This document shows positions 16,621 through 27,900 of a DNA stretch of 64,000 bases, piece after piece (within the stretch, counting starts at the first letter, position 1; each line of letters opens with the position of its first letter). Under the pieces are notes generated by a model. The model worked only from the letters and a program-made list of their open reading frames with translations. It ran no database searches and was not told the origin of the DNA. The DNA lies in assembly GCA_018269055.1 (NCBI GenBank), contig JAFDVI010000024.1:496001-560000 (forward strand). The letters run 5' to 3'. The DNA comes from Acidobacteriota bacterium. Lineage in GTDB: Bacteria > Acidobacteriota > Blastocatellia > RBC074. A program made the translations under genes and the position numbers.

Positions 16621-17613
16621 TCAATTTCCCGCCTGATAAATTTCACCGACGCGAACACATCGAGACAAATGCCTTTGGCCGATTTCAATCAATGGGATGT
16701 TGCCTTCACGACACTTGTCTTCGACGTATTGGCATCGGGGAGCAAAGCGACATCCCGGCGGCAAATCCAAAGGATTCGGGACGACGCCTTCTATGGTTCG
16801 TAACCGCAACATTCTTCCCTGCCGCTCTTCATCTAAACGAGGCACGGCGCGGAGCAGGCCTTCAGTGTATGGATGTCGTGGGCGGTTGAACAGATCATTG
16901 ACAAAAGCCTCTTCGACAATTTTGCCTGCGTACATCACCGCGACGCGGTCGGACGTTTCTGCGACGACGCCCAGGTCGTGCGTGATCAACAGCAAAGCCA
17001 GATTCCGTTTCTCTCGCAACTCTTTCAGCAAATCCAGAATTTGGGACTGGATGGTTACGTCCAGCGCCGTCGTCGGTTCGTCGGCAATCAGCAATTTCGG
17101 ATCGCACGCCAGAGCCATTGCAATCATCACGCGTTGGCGCATGCCGCCGGACATTTCGTGCGGATAATTCTTTGCCCGGGTTTCCGGCGAAGGAATCGCC
17201 ACATCCCGCATGCTTTCAATTGCCTGATTCCAGGCTTCTCGGTTGGGAACTTTCCGGTGCAATCGAATGGCTTCAGCGATTTGTTCGCCGACAGTCAGCA
17301 CCGGATTAAGCGAAGTCATCGGGTCCTGAAAAATCATGGCGATGTCGTTGCCGCGAATCGCACGCATTTCCTTTTCGGGAAGTATCGTCAAATCGCGGCC
17401 TTCAAACAGAACTTCGCCGCCAACTATGCGACCTGGCGAAGAGAGAAGCCGCATAATCGAAAGTGCCGTGACGGATTTTCCGCAGCCAGATTCACCCACA
17501 AGGCTGAGAGTTTCACCCTGTTCGACTGCAAATGATACATCGTCCACAGAGCGCACTTCTCCTTTTCGTGTGGCAAAATAAGTTTTCAGATTTCTGACTT
17601 CAAGCAGGCTCAT
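16621..17613 (-). CDS. oligopeptide/dipeptide ABC transporter ATP-binding protein (DppD/OppD type)
   Basis: 330 residues with Walker [10 protein letters not shown]-loop [12 protein letters not shown], signature [15 protein letters not shown], Walker [15 protein letters not shown], switch [10 protein letters not shown] and the C-terminal cysteine-bearing oligopeptide domain ([15 protein letters not shown]). It forms a heterodimer with the product of the following gene. The usual order permease-permease-ATPase-ATPase is broken here: a divergent lipid-kinase gene lies upstream after 235 bases. Confidence 0.93.
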   Translation of the reverse strand: MSLLEVRNLKTYFATRKGEVRSVDDVSFAVEQGETLSLVGESGCGKSVTALSIMRLLSSPGRIVGGEVLFEGRDLTILPEKEMRAIRGNDIAMIFQDPMTSLNPVLTVGEQIAEAIRLHRKVPNREAWNQAIESMRDVAIPSPETRAKNYPHEMSGGMRQRVMIAMALACDPKLLIADEPTTALDVTIQSQILDLLKELREKRNLALLLITHDLGVVAETSDRVAVMYAGKIVEEAFVNDLFNRPRHPYTEGLLRAVPRLDEERQGRMLRLRTIEGVVPNPLDLPPGCRFAPRCQYVEDKCREGNIPLIEIGQRHLSRCVRVGEIYQAGN

Positions 17614-17848
17614 AAACGATTTATTCGGAAAGCGGTTTTCTTATTGCGACTATATGTCACAAGCAGATTGTCGGCAAATTCCGTCATCCGTCCGATAAAA
17701 TTGGCGGTACGTGCCAGACGAAATCCTCTAAAGTGCACCCCAACAAGATTCGACCGATGGCATCCTGATTGCTGAAAGCAGATTGGCTCCCCGTGGAACC
17801 TCGAAGCATTCCGATTCCATAAGGTGCGAAATGGAACGTTAACATCAG

Positions 17849-18763
17849 ATGAAAGCAGAATTGATTTATAACCCGACGGCAGGCGCAGTACGGCACAACC
17901 CAAGACAGATCGAAAAACTGGCGGCAGAATTATGCCAGCAAGGGATTTCTGTCATCCCAACGCCCACTTGTTATGCTGGACAGGCGACAGAGATGGCAAA
18001 ATTGGCCGTGGAAAATGGCATTCCGATTGTCATTGTCTGCGGTGGCGATGGAACCATCAATGAAGTTGCACAGGCGATTGTTGGAACTGAAACCGCGCTG
18101 GCAATCTGGCCTTGTGGAACCGCAAATGTCCTGGCCGAAGAATTGCGGTTACCGAGAAACCCAAAAGCGTTGGCTGCCTTGATGGCGAAAAATAGCATTC
18201 GCACGATTAGCGTTGGCCGCGCGATCAAGCCTGAAACCGGATGGCAGCGTTACTTTTTGCTGATGGCGGGAATTGGTTTGGACGCGTCAATTGTGCAAGG
18301 CGTGAATGTGAAATTGAAGAAGTCGTTGGGCAAAGGGGCCTATTTTGTTTCGGGCCTGGATTTTCTGGCTCGGATGCCCGTTAAGCCATTTTCCGTCAAA
18401 TTCAATGAACGGCATCACGAAAGCACGTTCACGGTGATTTCAAATGCTTCGCGATATGCAGGGCATTTTACGATCGCGCCGGGCGCTTCCATTGATGACG
18501 ACAAACTGAATGTTTGCGTTTTCAATTCGCGCAGCCGGTTGGTTTATTTGGGTTATGCGGTGCTGAGTTTGCTCGGCAGGCATACCGTCAGTCCGGGAGT
18601 GATTTATCAGGAAACGGGAAAAGCGCATGCCAATTCGAACGACGAAGCGCCGGTGCAAATTGACGGAGACGTGATGGGCAACTTGCCAATGGAATTTGAG
18701 ATCGTGCCTGAAGCATTACGCATCTATGCGCCGATTCCCCCGGCTCTCGATAACCGGTTATGA
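17849..18763 (+). CDS. diacylglycerol-kinase-family lipid kinase (YegS/DgkB-like)
   Basis: 304 residues, normal size. The catalytic domain carries the NPTAG start, the nucleotide-binding GGDGT (65-69) followed by INEVAQAI, and PCGTANVLAEEL; the C-terminal beta sandwich (about 150-295) includes FTIAPGASIDDDKLNV. The family phosphorylates diacylglycerol, sphingosine-like or other lipid alcohols at the membrane; the exact lipid is not deducible. The ATG has a loose GGAACG upstream. The TPR gene begins 16 bases after the stop, so the two are probably one operon. Confidence 0.92.
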   Translation: MKAELIYNPTAGAVRHNPRQIEKLAAELCQQGISVIPTPTCYAGQATEMAKLAVENGIPIVIVCGGDGTINEVAQAIVGTETALAIWPCGTANVLAEELRLPRNPKALAALMAKNSIRTISVGRAIKPETGWQRYFLLMAGIGLDASIVQGVNVKLKKSLGKGAYFVSGLDFLARMPVKPFSVKFNERHHESTFTVISNASRYAGHFTIAPGASIDDDKLNVCVFNSRSRLVYLGYAVLSLLGRHTVSPGVIYQETGKAHANSNDEAPVQIDGDVMGNLPMEFEIVPEALRIYAPIPPALDNRL

Positions 18764-18779
18764 GAAGGAGAAGGAACAG

Positions 18780-20216
18780 ATGATTCGTTTTTGGTCTTTC
18801 TTGGAAAACACAGCATTTGCCGTCTATTACGCGGCAAAATTTTTTTCGCGGGCAAACCTTCAATACGCGGTACTAACAAGAAGTTCGGGCCATCGGCAAA
18901 TATTCAATCGGTTGAAATCCGGCCGAACGGTTGTGCAAACCGCTGCGATCCTTTTGGCATTGATGTCACCGTTAATGGCTTTGGGGCAAACACAAACATC
19001 CGGCGCAGCGGCGAATGCAGGGGCCACAGTGACCAGTGCCGCGACAATCAGCGCTTCTTTGTTGCCAGAAGTCATCGAATTAAGGCAAGCGGGCAACGCT
19101 GCCCTGTACAACATTGATTATGCGGCTGCGCGAACCAAGTTTGAGGAAATCAGAAGGCTTCAGCCTCAACATCCGGCCGGGGACATTTACCTTGCCACGA
19201 CAATCTGGTTGGAACACTTGAATAAAAGCCGGCGGCTGCAAACCGGGCTTTACAGTGACGATTCCAGTTTTTACGCCGGAGCCGAAAACGCCAAGGAAGA
19301 CAGCGAAGGCGACGACGTTGATCCGGCTGTGGATCGCGCCTTTCGTGACCGCATGGCCTCGGCAAAAACCAAGGCTCTGGCCTTGGTGGCTCGCAACAAA
19401 AACGACGCTGATGCGCAATATTTCCTCGGCGCATATTACGGCGTTATGGCCGGATACGAAGCCTCAGTCGCGCGAAAGTTTTTCGCCGCCATGCGAAACG
19501 GTTCGCGCAGCGTAGACGCGCACGAGAAGGTGTTGAAGCTCAAGCCGGATTATTACGACGCGTATTTGTCAGTCGGAATGTACGATTACATCGTCGGCAA
19601 TCTGCCGTTTGTGTACAAAGCGCTGGCGACACTGGCCGGAGTTCGCGGCAATAAAAATCGCGGCATCGAACGGTTGCAGATGATCATTGCCAAAGACGCC
19701 GCCACAGCCGATGACGCGCGCGTGATGCTCCTGGCAATTTATAAAAACGAAAAGCGATATGGAGATGCACTGGCCGTTTTGCAACAACTCAACAGCAAAT
19801 ATCCCGCAAGTTATCTGTTGAAACTGGAAACGGCTTCGACGCTGGTGACGTTGAAAAAGACCAAAGAAGCTTTTGAAGCTTTTGAAGCTTTATTGAAAGA
19901 TTCTGCGGCGGCTCCGGCCCTTGATCTTGTGCATTACCAATACGCGGAAGCTCTGGCGGCGGAAAAACGATACGAGGCCGCAGCGGAACATTTTCTGGCT
20001 GCTTCAAAAGTGAATAGTGCGGAAGCCGGTTTGGCAACAATGGCGTTGCTGCGAGCTGGGCAGGTTTATGACCAATCCGGCCAGCGCAACCAAGCCGTGG
20101 CACAGTACAAAGCCGTGCTGGCCCGGCCAAATGTGTTTGATTCGCGAGAACAGGCTACGCGCGGATTGAAGCAACCTTACACGGCAAAGGACAAAGACAA
20201 GAAAGAAAGCGAGTAA
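18780..20216 (+). CDS. TPR-repeat protein, membrane-anchored or exported
   Basis: 478 residues. About 48 residues precede a hydrophobic segment (about 50-70) that may be a late signal or anchor; the remainder is helical and contains tetratricopeptide-like repeats (for example RQAGNAALYNIDYAAARTKF, ALAAEKRYEAAAEHFLAASK, RAGQVYDQSGQRNQAVAQYK). Function unknown; such proteins serve as scaffolds. The longest frame starts inside the lipid-kinase gene; ATG 18780 follows a tandem AAGGAGAAGGA and is preferred. Convergent with tatC across 31 bases. Confidence 0.8.
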   Translation: MIRFWSFLENTAFAVYYAAKFFSRANLQYAVLTRSSGHRQIFNRLKSGRTVVQTAAILLALMSPLMALGQTQTSGAAANAGATVTSAATISASLLPEVIELRQAGNAALYNIDYAAARTKFEEIRRLQPQHPAGDIYLATTIWLEHLNKSRRLQTGLYSDDSSFYAGAENAKEDSEGDDVDPAVDRAFRDRMASAKTKALALVARNKNDADAQYFLGAYYGVMAGYEASVARKFFAAMRNGSRSVDAHEKVLKLKPDYYDAYLSVGMYDYIVGNLPFVYKALATLAGVRGNKNRGIERLQMIIAKDAATADDARVMLLAIYKNEKRYGDALAVLQQLNSKYPASYLLKLETASTLVTLKKTKEAFEAFEALLKDSAAAPALDLVHYQYAEALAAEKRYEAAAEHFLAASKVNSAEAGLATMALLRAGQVYDQSGQRNQAVAQYKAVLARPNVFDSREQATRGLKQPYTAKDKDKKESE

Positions 20217-20247
20217 ACCGCGCTTTGCTCGCCCGTGGATAAAAGGC

Positions 20248-21294
20248 TCAGGAGCTTGCAGCGTATTCAGCATCTGTTTGTCGCGGTTTCCCGAAAACCC
20301 AGACAATCCCGATGCTGAGAAAGTAAAGCGCCAGCATTGGCAGTGCAAACATCATCAGATTGTATACGTCCGGTGTGGGCGTCAGTACGGCGGCAATGAT
20401 CAAAATCACAACGATGGCGTACCGCCAGGTTTTCAGCATCATTCCAGGCGTGAGCAATCCAATGCGTCCCAACAAGAACGACAGCGATGGAATCTGAAAA
20501 ACGATGCCCAACCCCAGCATAATCATAATGATCAGGTCAAAGTAATCTTCGGCATTGATCAAGGTTTGGAACTTACCGGATTGTTGCAAACCAAGAAGGT
20601 ATTCGCACGCTCGGGGGAAAGCGACTTTGTACGCAAAGGCCGCGCCTGCCACGAAGAAAAAGGCGCTCATCAAAATGACAGGCACAGCATAACGCTTTTC
20701 GTGTTTGTAAAGCCCCGGCGAAATAAACGCCCATATCTGATAAAGCAGAAACGGAATGGCCAGCCCGATCCCTGTGTAAAGGGCAATGGTCATATACAGC
20801 GTAAACGCGCCACCAACTTTGTTGATGACCAATCCATTGGTTTCGTCGTAATACACCGCCGAACCGTCATCGGATTGAATTCTGGCAATGGACGATCCGG
20901 CAGGAACAACATTTTTGCCAACCGTCCAGGGTTTGACCGTCACCAAATCAGCTTTGCCATCAGTGTTCACTCTTTTGACTTCGATTGTCGTGCCCAGCGG
21001 AATCTTCACGCCGTTGATGGCGGATTCCTGAACAAAGGTGTACTGGGCAACTTCGTCTTCTTTCAACTGATTCAAATCCGGCGAACCGTTGACGGCCTGC
21101 GCCTGGATTCGCATCTTGCGAATCTGCGCGTTGATCGGAATGGAAAGGAAGTTGAAGATTTTGTCCGATACCAGCCAGCAAATGATAAAGGCGATGAAAA
21201 TCGCGGCAACCGAATGAATCAACCGGCGACGCAATTCGTCCAGATGATCCAGAAAGGACATCTGTAAGCCTTCTTGTTCTAGTTCCTTGCTCAT
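20248..21294 (-). CDS. tatC: Sec-independent translocase subunit TatC with enlarged first periplasmic loop
   Basis: 348 residues; typical TatC has about 250. It has the N-terminal signal-binding motif FLDHLDELRRRL (14-25), TM1 (about 28-52), then about 100 residues before TM2 instead of about 30, and the conserved QIWAFISPGLYKHEKR (186-201) before TM3; four further membrane segments follow. TatC recognises twin-arginine signals and recruits TatA. The extra loop (about 60-158, beta-rich, polar) faces the periplasm and must lie near the translocation site. The tatA gene is 132 bases upstream on the same strand. At least one Tat substrate (the amidase at 43712) is in this window. Confidence 0.94.
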   Translation of the reverse strand: MSKELEQEGLQMSFLDHLDELRRRLIHSVAAIFIAFIICWLVSDKIFNFLSIPINAQIRKMRIQAQAVNGSPDLNQLKEDEVAQYTFVQESAINGVKIPLGTTIEVKRVNTDGKADLVTVKPWTVGKNVVPAGSSIARIQSDDGSAVYYDETNGLVINKVGGAFTLYMTIALYTGIGLAIPFLLYQIWAFISPGLYKHEKRYAVPVILMSAFFFVAGAAFAYKVAFPRACEYLLGLQQSGKFQTLINAEDYFDLIIMIMLGLGIVFQIPSLSFLLGRIGLLTPGMMLKTWRYAIVVILIIAAVLTPTPDVYNLMMFALPMLALYFLSIGIVWVFGKPRQTDAEYAASS

Positions 21295-21426
21295 CTTTTT
21301 GCTGACTCCTCAAAATCAGAAAGAAAATTGGCTGCCGTTTTGAGCTTCAGTTCGCAAACGATTGCGGCTGGACGGCAACCAATCTATTGCGGCGACAAAA
21401 CCGCCGGAAAGTTTTTCATCAACCCC

Positions 21427-21834
21427 TTAAATCCAGTGTTGTTGTTTCGGTTCGGCGGTAGTGGCGGTTGCGATTGCCGGAGCTTCGACTTTGGCAGGTT
21501 CCGCCACTTCTGTCGAAGCGCCGACTTGTTCATCCAACGACTGGCCGGTGCTTGCATCAGAAGATTCGTATTCACCGGAATACGGATTGTACGTGGAATT
21601 GTAATCGTTCGACGCCGAGTAATCCGAACTGGAACTGCTGCCGGCAATGCTGCTGTTCCGGTACTTGTCTATTTCCACCTCCTGTTCCCAGGTGCGTTTG
21701 AAATCGTCCGAAGCGCGCCGAAATTGCGACATGGCTTGCCCCAGCGATTTGCCTAATTCAGGCAATTTTCGCGGTCCAAAAATGATCAATGCGACGACCA
21801 GAATCAAAATGACTTCAGGCATTCCTAAGCCCAT
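21427..21834 (-). CDS. tatA: TatA/TatB-family translocase subunit
   Basis: 135 residues. One N-terminal membrane helix (about 4-21, PEVILILVVALIIFGP) is followed by the hinge FGPRKLPELGKSLGQAM and an amphipathic helix, as in TatA/TatB; the rest is a Ser/Tyr/Asn-rich, acidic disordered tail. Length and tail fit either TatA or TatB; only one such gene is seen, so a bifunctional single-TatA system is possible. Located between the alpha-2-macroglobulin gene and tatC, all on the minus strand. Confidence 0.88.
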   Translation of the reverse strand: MGLGMPEVILILVVALIIFGPRKLPELGKSLGQAMSQFRRASDDFKRTWEQEVEIDKYRNSSIAGSSSSSDYSASNDYNSTYNPYSGEYESSDASTGQSLDEQVGASTEVAEPAKVEAPAIATATTAEPKQQHWI

Positions 21835-21927
21835 ATCTACCTCTTTCTCTTTGGGAGGGAATTTAAGATTGTTTGTATCAGGCGGAAACTATAGCGGCCT
21901 GTGGTTGCCCAAGCAAGCGACGCAGAT

Positions 21928-24900
21928 TTATTCAATCACGACGCGTTCGCTGGCCGACCGGCCAAACGTTTCCGGGTGATACATTTCTTCTGCTTTGGTT
22001 GGCGGAACAACGAAATTGCCCGGCGTGGTTGCCCGCGCGATGTATGAATAATTGTAAACGCCTTCCCACAGAAACGTTGTGAACGCTTCGACGCGTTCAT
22101 CGCGCATGTTCTGATGCTGGAACCATTGCCAGGACCACCACCAAGCGCGCGATGACGAATCTTTTTCATCGCGCGGCAAATTGCCTGTGACGGCTAGCGC
22201 CGGGTTCAAAGCCTCAAATCCGGCGGGCATCGGGTCCACCAACGCCACGTGATACCGCCGAGCCTGAGCATACATTGTCAACCGAACCCGGACGCGCGCG
22301 CCGGCTTTGATGCGCCACGAACCGTCTTCCAACCGGCGAACGTCGTTCGGATTGTCAATGGCTTCGTAACTGCGCGAGACGGTGAAACCTGCATCGTATG
22401 GTTTCAACTGCAAACTGGTTGGCGCGTAATTCATCCCGATGCGGTAATACAAACGGCCAGTGCCTTCTTTGCCGAGCGTCAGGGTTTGCGTTGTGGGCGT
22501 CGCCGACGACATCAAATAACTCATCGGCACATTGATTTGATAACTGTCTGTGGTGCGACCGCGATATTCGTGGCTTCCCGCCAAACCATCGCCCAACCAG
22601 GCGCGCGCGACAAAATTCGGCGTTGCTTTTTCGTAAACCTGGAAGTACCGATCCAGCGCCAACAGAATAAAAGCGTTTTCCTGTGTGTTTTCCCAACGAC
22701 CTTTGACCCGATTGGCCAATAAGCCGCGCACGATTTTCGGAATCAGATCGTTTTTCGGATCGTCGCCAATCAGTGCTTCTAAAATAATGCCGTCGGCGCG
22801 GCGATTGGAATGCAGCAGCAAATGCGCGCTGTCTGTGTACGAAGTCGTGAAATGGGCCGTGCCAGCGGTTTCTTCGGCTCGGTTGTTCAGGTGGCGACGA
22901 ATCGCCGCGACTTCATTGACGGAAGCCGCATCGCCCGAAAGCACGGGCAACAACCAGCCCAACGCTTCCAGCGGCAGTTTTTCGACGCCGCCCGCTTGCG
23001 CAATCAGCGAACGCGCCTTTGCGGCATCGCGGTCGCCCATTCGATTGCGAACATTCAACGCGTAGGCCGTCAGCACGCGTCGCGCTTCAACACTGTAATA
23101 GCCGGGGAATTTGCTTTCGATTTGCTTCAGGTAGCTTTGCGATTTCTGCATCATTTCCGGCGGCACGGCAAATCCTTTTTCCTTTGCACGCTGCATCGCG
23201 TGCGCGGCGTGAATGCTGACGTAAGGCCAACTTTCTTCGCCATATCGCCAGAATCCGTAACTGCCGTCCGGGTTTTGCAGCGACTTCAGCCGCTCCATAT
23301 CGCGCGCAACCGAAGCGATCAAAGTTTCCGCCGGAGGTAATCCCTTGGCGTCGAACGCGCCCAGCACGTCTTTGAGCGCCGCAATGGCCAGCACGCGCGA
23401 CGAAACCTGTTCGGCGCAATCGTAGGGATAATTGACCAGATAAATCACGGCGTCGGTCAACGCCTGCAACTGCGTTGACGAAGTCGTGATTTCCAGGCCG
23501 CCAAATTGCCGGAAAGCGTCCGACGGCGCTTTGACCGGTTGCAGGATGGCTCCGGCATCCACTTCGCCGTAGGTCGCAAAGGCTTCGGTGGTTGCCGGAG
23601 TCCACACCGGCAGATTGACTTCCGCCGCGTCCGCCCATTTGCCTGAAGCCACCGCAATCTGGAATCGAGCCGTGCCCGGTTTGCTGGTCGTTGTCGGGAA
23701 GCGAACTTCAACGCGGTCGTTTGCCGGAACCGTGACGCGACGGCCAGCGACGTTTTGAGTCCCGCCTTTAGGCGGCTGACTTCCGCTGTTCGTCCCTTCC
23801 GCCTGAAGGCGGGACTCTGAACTTAAAAACGTGGCGTTCGAGGTTCGCACGGCCACATCCACCGTCATCGGATTCTCGGTTTGGTTTTGCACGACGACCG
23901 GCAATTCAAACCGGTCGCCGAAGTTCAAAAAGCGCGGAGCCGACGGACGCGCCATCAACGGCAACCGAGCCGTGATCGCCGATTCGCCCGAACCGAATTG
24001 CTTTTCTCCCGCAACGGCGACGGCCATCACGCGGTAGCGTGTCAGGTTGTCCGGCACTTTGACTTTGACCGAAGCACGTCCGTTCGCGTCGGTTGGCAAC
24101 GCAGGCGCGAAAGTGGCCAGTGCGTTAAAATCAATGCGAGCGCGGATTGGTTGGGTTTCATAAGCCCCCGCGACGTCAGCCAGCCTAGATTCCGCAGCTT
24201 TGTAAGCAACTCTTTCTCTTGGGGCTGCCATTGGCGGAGGTGGCGCCATTGCTCCCGCCGTTATCGAAAGACTATCAGCCGCCAAGTTTCCTACCTGCCT
24301 TTGTTGAACTTGGCCGATCAACGCATCTGGTTTTGATAGCACCACGTTCTGGCGCAAATGATGGTGGCTTACGCCATCGTCGCGCTGGATGTAAAACGTC
24401 TCTAGTGGATCGGCGAGTTTGTAATTGCTCAGCGCCAGCACAGATTCATCCACAACAACAACGGCGACTTCCGCGCCTGCGACGGGTTTACCTGCGGCGT
24501 CGCGCAAATCCACATCCACGGTGGTTTCGCCACCCGGTTCCAAGGCTTTGTCACGTGGCGTCGCAGTCACTGCCAGCTTTCGTTTCAGCGGAGGTACCAG
24601 TAGGTTCAACTCGCCCGAAGCGAACGCCGGGCGTTTCGGCAAGCTGGGCTTGGTATTCCCCGCGTCGTCGGTGCGCACGGCTGCGCCAACCAAATCCACC
24701 TGCACGTGAAGATTCGGCACATACGATTCGTTGATCGGGATTTTCAGCGTGTGCGAAGCCGACGTCATCGTAAAGCGTTCGGTGCTGACAAGGCCGGAAC
24801 GCTGTAAGGTGACAACGCCTTCCGCCGGAAAGAACGGCGCTTGCACCAGAATTTCCGCCGTTTGACCGGATTCGTATTCCTTCTGGTTGGGAATCAGTTC

Positions 24901-27900
24901 GACTTTTTCCTGCGCCACGTCGCGCTGCGGTTCGGATTTGCCTCCGGCGACCCACAACGTCATCTGGCTTTCGTTGCGGCGTTCGCGGTTGTCCAAAATC
25001 GAAGCCGTCACGCGATACCGCCCGCCTTCATTTGTCCGGAAGCTGCACTGCACGGCGGCATTGCCGGAACGAACGACGCAATCTTGCGGAGCGGTTTCGC
25101 GTTCTTTCCATTCGCCGTTTTCAAACGCCCAATCAATCAGCACGGCGCGCATGCGGATTTCACGGCCCACCATCAACTTGCCGTCAATGTCGGTGGCAAT
25201 GGTTTCGACGACCAGCGGCTCGCCTTTCTGCACGAACATGCGCGGGCTGCGAATGCCGACGTAGAGTTCCGACGGATGGACGATGAAACTGGTGGAACCG
25301 GCGATGGCTTGACGATTCACGTCTTGGATGGTGGCTTGCGCGGTAACACTTGTCGCGCGAGTCGGCGACACCGAATCAAAATCAATTCGCAGATTGTGTT
25401 TGCCTGCGGCGTCCGTGCGACCGGTGAAGTTTTGCGAAGTGCCGCCGCCGTAATTCATTCGGTCATACCACCACCACGGAGTCCACGTGCCGAAGTTGAA
25501 ATCGCCACGGTTTGGCGGCGTGTAATTGGTCGGCGTCGCCGTCACAGTCCATTGCGTTTCGGCGTTCGACAGCGCGCCTCCGGCGTAATAGTTTGCCGCG
25601 GCGGTCACCGTGGCGAAGCCTTTGACCAGATGCGGACCGTCGCTGGCCGTTACTTTGACTTCGTATTCGGGGCGGCGGAATTCCTGCACTTGAAAATAAT
25701 GGCTGGTGACAAAACCCGGAACGGATTGCGAGACGCCATCCGCCGTAATCATCAAATTCGTCTGGCCAAGATTTATCGTCGCGGGCAGTTTGAACGCCAT
25801 ATCGAATCCGCCCAGCGCGTTGACGCGCGTTGTGCCCTTCAACACTTCGTTGTTGCGCGAATCGCGCAGCACGTAATTGACGTTTCGCGCTTCCGGGGCT
25901 AAACCGACATCGCCGAGCTTGCCTCCGCCGATGCGGCGAACCCAACCTTTGACGTGGACTTCTTCGCTGGGGCGATACATTGCGCGGTCGTCGAACACGT
26001 GCCAGCGCAGCGAATCCTGCACGGCGCGGCGATTCCAGGCGCTTTGCGCGCCTTCCCACCAATACGGGCTTTCGGGCAAAAAAGCTGTGTCTTCGCCATT
26101 ACGAGCGACCAACATTTTTTGCGAACCGGATGCGGGTAATGCCAGCTTCGCCAATCCATCCGCGGCAGTGGTTGCCTTGGCCTGACTGCCCAATTCAGTT
26201 CCTGTGCCGCCATACAATTCCAGTTGCGAGCCCGCAATCGGTTTACCGTCTTTCAAGGAAGTCGCCCACCCAACCAATTCGGTTTGATCCACAAACGCAT
26301 CCAGACCGATTTGCGTCGCCTGCACCCACAGCACAATTTCCTGCTCCCAGTCGCGGCGTTTGACCGCGGGTTCAATTGCCAAAATCACGTGCCCCAAACC
26401 ATTTTTCAGCGCCGGGCTGAGGTCAATTGCCGTTTCGGTCATCTCATCAGCCTGGCCGTTGATCGTCACGGTTTGCGATTTGACCAATTCCCCCGGAGGC
26501 GTTTGGGATTGCTGGCGCTGATTTCGCGTTTGCAGAAACTGCTGGTAAGCCCGCCACTGTTCGATGGTGACGGCAAACAGGCGAACCTTCACGCTCGGTT
26601 GGTTAATGGTGTAAATCGAAAATCGCGGCGGCCCGTTTGGATCGAGTACAACATAACCATTACCGTTTGCGGACAGCATCGGATACGCATCGCCCACCGT
26701 GAAGCTACGCGTGACAGTTCGTCCAAGCGTCTGACCGAAGGCATCGCGCAACCCCGCGTCAATCGCGACGGTATACGTTGTGCGGCCTTTGGTTGCGCCG
26801 CTGATTTGAATCGTATTGCCAAAAACGCCGACTTTTACGCCTTCGATGGCCGGGGTCAGTTTGACCATCGTTTGCTGGAACGCCTTGGCGTCCAGCGGGT
26901 TGTTGAACACCAACTGAAACGGCGTGAAAGGGCGGCAGCCATCGCCCCAACCGCATCGGGCTTCGGTCAATTGCAGCGCGTCGTAGGTTCGGAAGGTAAA
27001 TTTCTGCGCTTCGGTCGTCACGCGCGGCCCTTCGGCGGAAGGCGCTCCGGCTGGAACCGTGACGGTGAATGTCGTTCCGGCGGGCAATGGTTGTTCGGCA
27101 TTTGCGCCTGTCATCGGTTCGGCGCGAAACGCCAGCCAACGATCCGGTTCGGCGGCCTTTGCCAAACGGCTGACGGTATCATCGGCGGCAATTTCTTCCG
27201 TAGTCGCCAGCCGCAACCGCCAGGTTGCTCCCGCTGCGGCCAAACGAATCGCCTTCAGCATTTTTGCCGGATCAATTCGCTGATCAAATTCTATGAAAAG
27301 AATGGGGTTGCGCCCGTGCGGGCCATCGTTCGGATAACTGGATTTGATCTTTACCGGCGGTGTCGCAAACGTCCAACGCTTTGCTGTTGCCAACGCATTG
27401 CCTGTCGCCGATTTCGTTCCGGCGGGAACTTCGACCGAATAATTCGTCGCCATTGGAAAGCGGCCTTCGGGTTCAAAGATCAATGTCTTTGTGCCCAGCC
27501 AACGCCATTTGCCTTTGGGTTGCGGAGTCAGTTTGACGAGAACCTGCGATGCCGCCAGATCACTGACCGAGGTGACGGCGACCATCGGTTGAGAAAACGT
27601 AACGGTCAAATGCGGAGCCAGTCCGACTTCGCCTTCGGGAGCGAAGCGCACAACTTCCAACGCGCCCGAAGAAATGGGTTCAGGCTTTTCGCCGCTGTCA
27701 GCCGGAGGAAATTGCGAATTGATTGTCTGACCGGTTTTGGGCGGAGGCAGCGAGCGGTCGCGCAACGCAAAGCTTTTTTCATCGTCAGGATCGGTTTTGA
27801 TCGGCGGCAATCGTTTCAACAGATTGTTGATGGCGTCTTCCGTCAGCGGCGAAGTTTGCGGCGTCGGCAACGCTTGGCGTTGATCTGCGCCTTCCGTGCC

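Noticed and set aside
20278-21267. 329-codon plus-strand open frame opposite tatC
   Set aside because: Arg/His/Asn-rich mirror frame of tatC, no known motif.
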